Shown here: in pieces, positions 1 to 5,272 of the stretch
Numbering within the stretch: the stretch's first letter is position 1
How the letters are laid out: each line of letters begins with the position of its first letter
Assembly: GCF_000613305.1 (NCBI RefSeq)
Contig: NZ_BAIO01000142.1
Coordinates: 1 to 5,272 of the forward strand
Direction of reading: 5' to 3'
Length of the DNA stretch: 5,272 nt
Origin: Komagataeibacter kakiaceti JCM 25156
GTDB taxonomy: Bacteria; Pseudomonadota; Alphaproteobacteria; Acetobacterales; Acetobacteraceae
The notes under the pieces: model-generated
What the model was told of the DNA's origin: nothing
Seen by the model: only the letters and a program-made list of their open reading frames with translations
Database searches by the model: none
Made by a program: the position numbers and the translations under genes

Positions 1-522
1 TCCTACGATATGGCGCGCGCGGGCAACGCGCCCGACCTGCCCCCGCGCCCCGCGCGGATCGACCGTTTCGAGCTGATCGCCCGCCCCGATGCCGATACGG
101 CGGTGTTCGAGGTGGAATCCGGCAAGGGGGTGTACATGCGCGCCCTTGCGCGTGACATCGCGCTGGCCTGCGGCACGGTGGGCCATGTGGCGGCGCTGCG
201 GCGGCTCCGGGTCGGGCCTTTTGATGAATCCGATGCGATTGTGCTGGACAAAATTGTCGCAAGCGCCGACAACGCGCCTGCTCCACCGGATCTGCTCCTT
301 CCGGTCGCGACCGCGCTGGCCGACATCCCGGCGCTGGCCCTGACACGTGAGGAAGCGGATGCCCTGTCATACGGCCAGGCACTTGACCTGGGCGTTCTGG
401 CGGACCGGATGCCGGACCACACCGACCCCCGCAGCGGGGTCGTGCGTGCAATGGACGGGGCGCGTGTGGTCGGGCTGTGCCGCCCCGTGGATGGCTGGCT
501 GCGATCGGTACGCATGCTGTGA
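1..522 (+). CDS. truB: tRNA pseudouridine(55) synthase TruB, C-terminal part (5' end outside window)
   Basis: TruB converts uridine 55 in the T-loop of tRNAs to pseudouridine. The open frame runs from the first base of the window to a TGA at 520-522, giving 173 residues. The N-terminal catalytic domain with the nucleophilic Asp lies upstream of the window. What is visible is the end of the synthase fold: [14 protein letters not shown] (window residues 41-54) matches the TruB KGTYIR-type motif, followed by [14 protein letters not shown], a very typical TruB block. From about residue 100 to the end ([10 protein letters not shown], then [17 protein letters not shown]) is the small C-terminal RNA-binding domain found in many bacterial TruB proteins. 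The frame is uninterrupted. It lies 28 bases upstream of rpsO on the same strand, the usual bacterial order, so the two are probably co-transcribed. The ATG at base 10 is an internal Met, not the start. Confidence 0.95.
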   Translation, partial: SYDMARAGNAPDLPPRPARIDRFELIARPDADTAVFEVESGKGVYMRALARDIALACGTVGHVAALRRLRVGPFDESDAIVLDKIVASADNAPAPPDLLLPVATALADIPALALTREEADALSYGQALDLGVLADRMPDHTDPRSGVVRAMDGARVVGLCRPVDGWLRSVRML

Positions 523-540
523 ACCGAATGAATCTTTAAT

Positions 541-544
541 GGAG
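541..544 (+). promoter_or_regulatory. Ribosome binding site of rpsO
   Basis: GGAG lies 6 bases before the ATG at 551. It decides between two in-frame ATGs: the one at 539 overlaps this motif and has no purine-rich site before it, while 551 gives the standard S15 N-terminus MSITAERR. Confidence 0.75.
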
Positions 545-550
545 AAAACG

Positions 551-820
551 ATGTCGATTACTGCTGAACGCCGCACGGCGCTGATTGGCGAATACCAGAC
601 CGCCGCCACGGACACGGGCTCACCGGAAGTGCAGGTCGCCCTGCTGACCGAGCGGATCGTGAACCTGACCGACCATCTCAAGACCCACGCGAAGGATTTC
701 CATTCCCGCCGTGGCCTGCTGATGCTGGTCGGCCGCCGCCGCCGCCTGCTGGACTATGTCAAGCGCAAGGACCAGAGCCGCTACGAAACACTGATCAAGC
801 GCCTCGGCCTGCGTCGCTGA
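551..820 (+). CDS. rpsO: 30S ribosomal protein S15
   Basis: S15 is a primary-binding protein of the 30S subunit that binds the central domain of 16S rRNA (helices 20-22) and contributes to an intersubunit bridge. The 89-residue product has exactly the length of E. coli S15. Visible family signatures are DTGSPEVQ (residues 21-28), the RNA-contacting stretch [15 protein letters not shown] (42-56, with His42, Asp49 and Ser52 at the conserved positions), and the basic run [14 protein letters not shown] (61-74), ending in IKRLGLRR. It is intact, with no indel, unlike its downstream neighbours. It sits between truB and pnp, the widespread truB-rpsO-pnp cluster. S15 represses its own translation in several bacteria through mRNA structures. 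With only 28 bases between truB and rpsO any such element would have to overlap the truB end; I could not identify one. Confidence 0.98.
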   Translation: MSITAERRTALIGEYQTAATDTGSPEVQVALLTERIVNLTDHLKTHAKDFHSRRGLLMLVGRRRRLLDYVKRKDQSRYETLIKRLGLRR

Positions 821-831
821 TTTGCGACCAC

Positions 832-860
832 GCGGGAACGCGGTCATAATGCGTTCCCGC
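832..860 (+). terminator. Strong hairpin just after rpsO (terminator-like or processing site)
   Basis: GCGGGAACGC (832-841) and GCGTTCCCGC (851-860) are perfect 10-base inverted arms around a 9-base loop, starting 12 bases after the rpsO stop. No T-run follows, so it is not a textbook intrinsic terminator. It could protect the rpsO 3' end from exonucleases, act as a weak terminator, or be a processing site between rpsO and pnp. Confidence 0.5.
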
Positions 861-869
861 ACGGCCCGT

Positions 870-906
870 CCGGGCGCGGGGCATGCCCTGACATGCCCGT
901 GCCCGG
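870..906 (+). promoter_or_regulatory. Long GC-rich hairpin in pnp leader
   Basis: The arms 870-885 and 892-906 pair almost completely: CCGGGCGCGGGGCATG against CATGCCCGTGCCCGG, with one bulged base and one G-U pair, closing a 6-base loop (886-891). This gives a stem of about 15 pairs, the most stable local structure I saw in the leader. It is a candidate double-stranded RNA site for RNase III in the pnp 5' leader, by analogy with E. coli pnp. That role is not shown by the sequence alone. Confidence 0.4.
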
Positions 907-1120
907 CGCGGTCGGATATTTTCAGGCGTCCATAACGGGCGCCATCAACTCGCTGCCGACGCAACGGCGGAAATGTCCGGACCGGATCGCAGCGTTTCAG
1001 GCCACATGGTGTATTGGCGGCGGAGCCGTCATCACTCCATGCCGTCCGAGGCGCTGCCATCATATGTTCCCACGTCCGGCCCGCCAGCATTGCGGCAGTC
1101 AACGGACAGGGTTTGTCTGG

Positions 1121-3258
1121 ATGTTCAATTATTTTCGCAAGGAAATCGAGTGGGGCGGTCGCCCGCTGGTGCTGGAAACGGGCAAGGTCGCCCGTCAGGC
1201 CGATGGCGCGGTGGTGGTCACCTATGGGGATACGGTGGTGCTCTGCACGGCTGTTGGCGCCAAGAGCGTAAAGCCGGGGCAGGATTTCTTCCCGCTTACG
1301 GTCAACTATCAGGAAAAGGCCTACGCCGCGGGCAAGATCCCCGGTGGCTTCTTCAAGCGTGAAGGCCGCCCGAGCGAGGCCGAGGTTCTGAACTCCCGCC
1401 TGATCGATCGCCCGATCCGGCCGCTGTTCCCCGAAAACTTCCGCAACGAAGTGCAGGTCGTGGCCACCGTGCTGAGCCATGACATGGAAAATGATCCGGC
1501 GGTTGTGGCGCTGATCGGCTGTTCGGCCGCGCTGACGCTGTCGGGCATTCCGTTCTTTGGCCCGGTCGCCGCCGCGCGTGTGGGGTACAGCGATGGCAGC
1601 TACATCCTGAACCCGACCATTTCGCAGGTGCGTGAGAGCGAACTCGACCTGGTCGTGGCCGGAACGGCGGAAGGCGTGCTGATGGTCGAGTCCGAGGCGG
1701 CCGAGCTGTCCGAGGACGTGATGCTGGGCGCCGTGACCTTCGGCCATGAAGCCTTCCAGCCGGTGATTGACCTGATCATCGACCTGGCCGAGAGCGCGGC
1801 CAAGGCGCCGTGGGAACTGGCCGAGCCGACGGCCGAGGAAATCAAGCTGCGCAAGAAGGTGGACAAGGCCGGTCGCGCCCTGATCGCCGAAGCTACAAGG
1901 AGCGCGCCAAGCAGGTGCGTTACAAGAAGGTCGCCGCCGCGCGTGAAGCGATTCTCGCCAAGATCGGCGAGGCCGACGCCGACGCCGCCAAGCCGATGAT
2001 CAAGGATCTGGAAGCCGACGTGGTGCGCACCGAGGTGCTGGACACCGGCTACCGCATCGACGGGCGTGATCTGGAAACGATTCGCCCCATCGTGTCCGAA
2101 GTCGGCATCCTGCCGCGCGCGCATGGCTCCGCCCTGTTTACCCGTGGCGAGACGCAGGCGCTGGTTGTTGCCACGCTGGGCACGGCGCAGGATGAGCAGG
2201 TGGTGGACGCGCTGGAAGGCGAATACCGCACCAACTTCATGCTGCACTACAACTTCCCCCCCTTCTCGGTGGGTGAGTGCGGGCGCATGGGTTCCCCCGG
2301 CCGTCGTGAAATCGGTCATGGCAAGCTGGCGTGGCGCGCGATCCATCCGCTGCTGCCGGGCAAGGACACCTTCCCGTACACCATGCGTGTCGTGTCCGAG
2401 ATCACGGAAAGCAACGGTTCGTCTTCCATGGCGACGGTGTGCGGCACCTCGCTTGCGCTGATGGATGCCGGTGTGCCGCTCAAGCGCCCGGTCGCCGGTA
2501 TCGCCATGGGGCTGATCAAGGAAGACGAGGACTTCGCCGTCCTGTCCGACATCCTTGGTGATGAAGATCACCTTGGCGACATGGACTTCAAGGTGGCCGG
2601 CACCGAGCAGGGCGTGACCGCGCTCCAGATGGATATCAAGATCACGTCCATCACGCCGGAAATCATGAAGATCGCGCTGGGTCAGGCCCGTCAGGGCCGC
2701 ATGCACATCCTGGGCGAGATGGCCAAGGCGCTGACCGAAGGCCGTTCGGATGTGTCCTCCTCCGCGCCGAAGATCACCACGATCTCCGTGCCGAAGGAAA
2801 AAATCCGCGATGTGATCGGTCAGGGCGGTAAAGTCATCCGTGAGATCGTTGAATATTCGGGCGCGAAGATCGATATCAACGATGACGGCACGATCATGAT
2901 CGCCGCGACTTCCGACGATCAGGCCACAAAGGCCATCGAGCGGATCCGTGGCATTGTGGCCGAACCCGAAGTGGGCCAGATCTACAATGGCAAGGTGGTG
3001 AAGACCGCCGATTTCGGGGCGTTCGTGAACTTCCTTGGCCCGCGTGACGGTCTTGTCCACATCTCCGAACTGGCGCAGGGCCGCGTCTCCAAGACGACCG
3101 ATGTCGTCAAGCAGGGGGACGAGGTGAAGGTGAAGGTTCTGGGCTTTGATGATCGCGGCAAGGTCAAGCTGTCCATGCGCGTGGTCGATCAGGAAACCGG
3201 CGCCGACATTACCGACACGGTTGGCGCCAAGCCCGGTCGTGCGCCCGCCGCGCGCTGA
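1121..3258 (+). CDS. pnp: Polynucleotide phosphorylase, frame broken by a 1-base deletion at about 1893
   Basis: PNPase is a trimeric 3'-5' exoribonuclease that phosphorolyses RNA to nucleoside diphosphates. ATG 1121 gives the typical start [16 protein letters not shown]. Restoring one base between 1893 and 1894 gives 712 residues (E. coli, 711). Order: first RNase PH domain with [10 protein letters not shown] and [12 protein letters not shown]; helical linker; second, catalytic RNase PH domain with the phosphate-binding Ser cluster NGSSSMA (Ser434-436) and Asp483, Asp489, Lys491 in DHLGDMDFK, matching E. coli Asp486/Asp492/Lys494; KH domain with GQGG (567-570); S1 domain from about 619 ([13 protein letters not shown]). 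The break lies in the linker: frame 2 ends [10 protein letters not shown] and frame 1 resumes [12 protein letters not shown]. Read literally, the first frame ends at 1999, giving 292 residues without catalytic, KH or S1 parts. Everything else is intact, so a sequence error is the likeliest explanation. Confidence 0.93.
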
Positions 3259-3268
3259 TACGCGGCGG
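3245..3268 (+). other. Hairpin overlapping the pnp stop codon
   Basis: CCGCCGCG (3245-3252) and CGCGGCGG (3261-3268) are perfect 8-base inverted arms whose 8-base loop contains the pnp TGA (3256-3258). It may be only a by-product of Ala/Arg codons in a GC-rich gene end, or it may protect the 3' end of the message. Confidence 0.3.
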
Positions 3269-3290
3269 CCGGGTCGATAGGACGGTCCGA

Positions 3291-3324
3291 CGCGCAGGGG
3301 GGCCTGCGGGTTTTCCCCTGCGCG
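3291..3324 (+). terminator. Likely pnp terminator with two mutually exclusive hairpins
   Basis: The left arm can pair in two ways. CGCAGG (3293-3298) pairs with CCTGCG (3303-3308) over a GGGG loop, and this short stem is followed by GG and TTTT (3311-3314), a terminator-like layout. Alternatively CGCGCAGGGG (3291-3300) pairs perfectly over 10 bases with CCCCTGCGCG (3315-3324) around a 14-base loop, with no T-run after it. It lies 33 to 66 bases after the pnp stop and just before the flavoprotein gene, so a pnp terminator is the most reasonable reading. The T-run is short. Confidence 0.5.
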
Positions 3325-3352
3325 CGGGCAGATACATGACGATGGAATGGTG

Positions 3353-4770
3353 ATGAAGCCGATCAATGCGATCCGAATGGGCGGGACGGATATTCTGCCC
3401 CTGGTCGAGGGGGGGAAGGGCGTCTCGATCTCAACCGGCGTATCCGCCGGGCACTGGGCCGCAGCCGGGGGGGCAGGCACGGTTTCGATCGTGAATGCCG
3501 ATTCCTATGATGCAAGCGGCAACGTGATCCCGCAGGAATATCATGCAGGACGCGGCGCGAACGGCACGAGGAACTGGTCGATTACGCCATTCGCGGCGGT
3601 ATCGCCCAGGCGCGCATCGCCCATGAGATCGCGGGCGGGCGCGGACGCATCCATGCCAACATCCTGTGGGAAATGGGTGGGGCGGAGCGTGTCATCAACG
3701 GGGTGCTGGAAGGCGCGCCGGGGCTGATACAGGGCCTGACCTGCGGCGCGGGCATGCCGTACCGCCTGTCCGAAATCGCGGCGCGGTTTGGCATCCATTA
3801 CTATCCCATCGTTTCCTCCGCGCGGGCGTTCAACGCCCTGTGGCGGCGCGCCTATCACAAGGTGGCGGAGCTGCTGGGCGCGGTGGTGTATGAAGACCCC
3901 TGGCGCGCGGGTGGCCATAACGGCCTGTCCAATACCGAAAACCCGCTGGCGCCGGAGGATCCGTTCCCCCGCGTGCTGGCGCTGCGCAAGCAGATGCGGG
4001 CTTTCGGGCTGGATGAGACGCCCATCATCATGGCCGGTGGCGTATGGTGGCTGGAGGAATGGCAGGACTGGATCGACAACCCCGAACTCGGGCCGATCGT
4101 CTTCCAGTTCGGCACCCGTCCGCTGCTGACGCGTGAAAGCCCCATTCCCGATTCGTGGAAGCGCCGCCTGCTGACACTGAAGAAGGGGGATGTGTTCCTG
4201 AACCGCTTCTCCCCCACGGGTTTCTATTCCTCCGCCGTGAACAATGCCTTCCTCGGCGAGCTGCGCGGACGTTCCGAGCGGCAGATTCCCTTCTCGCCCG
4301 AGGAACTGGGCGCGCATACCATGGCGCTGGCCATCGGCGCGCGCGGGCGGCAGGTTTATGTCACCCCGACCGACGGACAGCGCGCGCGGCTGTGGATGGA
4401 GGAAGGCTATACCGAGGCCATGCGCACGCCGGATAACACGCTGGTGTTCGTGACCCCGGAAAAGGCGCGCGAGATTCTGGCCGATCAGGGGGCCTGCATG
4501 GGCTGCCTGTCGGAATGTCGCTTTTCCAACTGGTCGCAGAAGCCGCCCGCCTATTCCAACGGGCACAAGGCGGACCCGCGTTCGTACTGCATCCAGAAAA
4601 CGCTGCAGGCGGTGGCGCATGCCCATGGCCCGGATCAGGATGAGGTCATGGACCACAACCTCATGTTCGGCGGCACCAATGCGTGGCGTTTCGCGACCGA
4701 TCCGCTTTACGCCAACGGTTACGTGCCCAGCGTGAGCGAACTGGTGGAACGGATCATGACCGGGCGCTGA
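3353..4770 (+). CDS. Nitronate monooxygenase / 2-nitropropane dioxygenase-family flavoprotein, frame broken by a 1-base deletion at about 3546
   Basis: This is an FMN-dependent TIM-barrel flavoprotein of the nitronate monooxygenase/NAD(P)H-dependent flavin oxidoreductase group (COG2070 type). Adding one base at 3546/3547 gives 472 residues, longer than typical nitronate monooxygenases (about 320-350). It starts MKPINAIRMGG and has GGKGVSISTGVSAG near the N-terminus. DPWRAGGHNGLSN contains His189 at the place of the catalytic His of class I enzymes. MAGGVWW (227-233) and GTRPLLTRES (254-263) fit the FMN-phosphate and GTRF-type motifs. The C-terminal extension has Cys382, Cys385, Cys389 and Cys413. 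Frame 2 ends sensibly at PQEYH and frame 1 resumes RTRRERHEELVDYAIRGG, so one base is missing. ATG 3353 is preferred because GGA (3344-3346) lies 6 bases before it; ATG 3347 is possible. Substrate is unknown; nitronate oxidation is unproven for this long subgroup. It may be expressed separately from pnp. Confidence 0.85.
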
Positions 4771-4787
4771 ACCCGATGCACTGATGG

Positions 4788-4825
4788 AAAAAAGGCTGGC
4801 TCCCGCAGGGGGGCCAGCCTTTTTT
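4788..4825. terminator. Bidirectional intrinsic terminator between convergent genes
   Basis: AAAAAAGGCTGGC (4788-4800) and GCCAGCCTTTTTT (4813-4825) are perfect 13-base inverted arms. Inside them TCCC/GGGG adds 4 more pairs, one of them G-T, leaving a GCAG tetraloop (4805-4808). The six T at the right end serve the plus strand and the six A at the left end give a T-run on the minus strand. It lies 17 bases after the flavoprotein stop and 54 bases after the rdgB stop, so it can end both convergent transcripts. Confidence 0.92.
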
Positions 4826-4879
4826 GTTCAGGGGCAGGTTCTTGCCGATGTTGCGTGGACGGGCTTTCCCGTCAGCTGC

Positions 4880-5272
4880 TTAGTTCGCGGCGGGCAGGCA
4901 GCTTTCGCGGAACAGGGCGAAGGCCAGCGCGCGATGGCTTATGGTGTTCTTTTCCGCGTCGCTCATATCGCAAAGCTGCGCGCGCTAGCGCCGGGGGCGA
5001 AGATCGGGTCATAGCCGTGCCCGTTCCTGCCCTGGGGCGGCCAGATGACATGCCCGTCAATCCGCCCCTCGAAGCTTTCGGTGCGGCCATCGGGCCATGC
5101 CAGGCACAGGACGGATATGAACCACGCGCTGCGGTCGGGGTTGTTTCCCATGCGGTCATGGATACGGCGCATGGCGTCGGGATAATCCTTTTCCGGTCCT
5201 GCCCAGCGGGCCGAGAAAAATGCCCGGCGCGCCCCCCAGCGCCGCGACGCAGAATCCCGAATCATCGGCCAG
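4880..5272 (-). CDS. rdgB: XTP/dITP pyrophosphatase RdgB (HAM1 family), C-terminal two thirds, frame broken by two indels
   Basis: RdgB hydrolyses the non-canonical nucleotides dITP, ITP and XTP to monophosphates, keeping them out of DNA and RNA. About 130 residues are visible; the N-terminus (about 65-70 residues with the nucleotide-binding start) is beyond 5272. Reading the minus strand, three frames must be joined. Frame A (5272-5216) gives LADDSGFCVAALGGAPGIF with the catalytic Asp (E. coli Asp69) in ADDSG. Frame B (5214-4969) gives SARWAGPEKDYPDAMRR, then DRSAWFISVLCLAWPDGR, ESFEGRIDGHV and NGHGYDPIFAPG, all RdgB signatures. Frame C (4966-4880) gives MSDAEKNTISHRALAF and ends LPAAN with stop TAA at 4882-4880. 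The A-to-B shift is one surplus base in the run AAAAA (5216-5220, plus strand); the B-to-C shift is one missing base near 4968/4969. It converges on the flavoprotein gene. Literal reading would end frame B at TGA 4965-4963 after SFAI. Confidence 0.9.

Larger units (their letters stand above)
821..1120 (+). promoter_or_regulatory. rpsO-pnp intergenic region / pnp leader
   Basis: This 300-base stretch separates the rpsO stop from the pnp ATG. Its first third holds two strong hairpins, described separately. I saw no clear sigma-70-like promoter in the rest. The frame of pnp stays open upstream to 893, but that extension does not resemble PNPase and is treated as untranslated. In E. coli the equivalent region carries an rpsO terminator/processing site and a pnp leader hairpin cut by RNase III, after which PNPase represses its own mRNA. 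The length and hairpin content here are consistent with a similar role, which is an inference. The pnp ribosome site is weak: AGGG at 1108-1111, 9 bases before the ATG. Confidence 0.5.

Noticed and set aside
539..550. Upstream in-frame ATG giving four extra residues (MEKT) on S15
   Set aside because: It would place the GGAG ribosome site inside the gene, and S15 proteins normally begin MSIT-like as at 551.
893..1120. In-frame 76-codon N-terminal extension of pnp
   Set aside because: The frame is open but the residues do not resemble PNPase, it overlaps part of a strong hairpin, and [13 protein letters not shown] at 1121 is the family's normal start.
620..1747. 375-codon open frame on the minus strand across rpsO, the leader and early pnp
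   Set aside because: It overlaps two certain genes and an untranslated leader and shows no recognisable protein features; antisense shadow.
1885..1905. Programmed ribosomal frameshift in pnp
   Set aside because: No slippery X-XXY-YYZ type sequence is present at the junction, PNPase is not known to use recoding, and three other indels nearby suggest sequence error.
1600..3480. 626-codon open frame on the minus strand opposite pnp
   Set aside because: Its sequence is rich in His/Arg/Asp/Gly as expected from antisense of a GC-rich gene, it resembles no family I know, and the plus strand there is clearly PNPase.
3541..4656. 371-codon open frame on the minus strand opposite the flavoprotein gene
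   Set aside because: Shadow of the coding strand, whose translation has clear flavoprotein motifs.
4872..5159. 95-codon minus-strand open frame overlapping rdgB
   Set aside because: It is in the wrong frame for the RdgB motifs along its length; the real C-terminus MSDAEKNTISHR is in another, shorter frame.
1..5272. Mobile element, CRISPR array, tRNA/rRNA or a new defence-type system
   Set aside because: No transposase or integrase sequence, spaced direct repeats, or RNA-gene signature was seen; all sizeable coding space is accounted for by housekeeping genes and one flavoprotein.

Overview
The window is a high-GC, alphaproteobacterial housekeeping stretch. Protein style (an rpsO-linked PNPase starting [13 protein letters not shown], and a long nitronate-monooxygenase-like flavoprotein) suggests Acetobacteraceae, possibly a Komagataeibacter/Gluconacetobacter relative. 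That placement is inferred from remembered families, not from a search.

Layout: bases 1-522 hold the 3' part of truB (tRNA pseudouridine-55 synthase), followed after 28 bases by an intact rpsO (ribosomal protein S15, 551-820). A 300-base gene-free leader (821-1120) carries two strong hairpins and leads into pnp (polynucleotide phosphorylase, 1121-3258). After an 88- to 94-base gap containing overlapping hairpins comes a 472-residue nitronate monooxygenase/2-nitropropane dioxygenase-type flavoprotein (3353-4770) with an unusual C-terminal four-cysteine region. A near-perfect bidirectional terminator (4788-4825) separates it from a convergent rdgB (ITP/XTP pyrophosphatase, minus strand, 4880-5272, N-terminus outside the window).

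The truB-rpsO-pnp order is the classic translation/RNA-decay cluster: tRNA modification, a 30S protein, and the 3'-5' exoribonuclease that is autoregulated through its leader in E. coli. The flavoprotein and rdgB are probably separate units; rdgB is a nucleotide-pool sanitation enzyme.

The most striking feature is that three of the five genes are broken by single-base indels: one in pnp, one in the flavoprotein and two in rdgB. Otherwise their protein sequence is well conserved on both sides of each break, with catalytic residues intact. Four such lesions in about 3.4 kb, including in pnp, fit uncorrected sequencing or assembly errors better than real gene decay. I found no mobile element, CRISPR array, RNA gene or clearly new system; the best lead for biology is the cysteine cluster on the flavoprotein.
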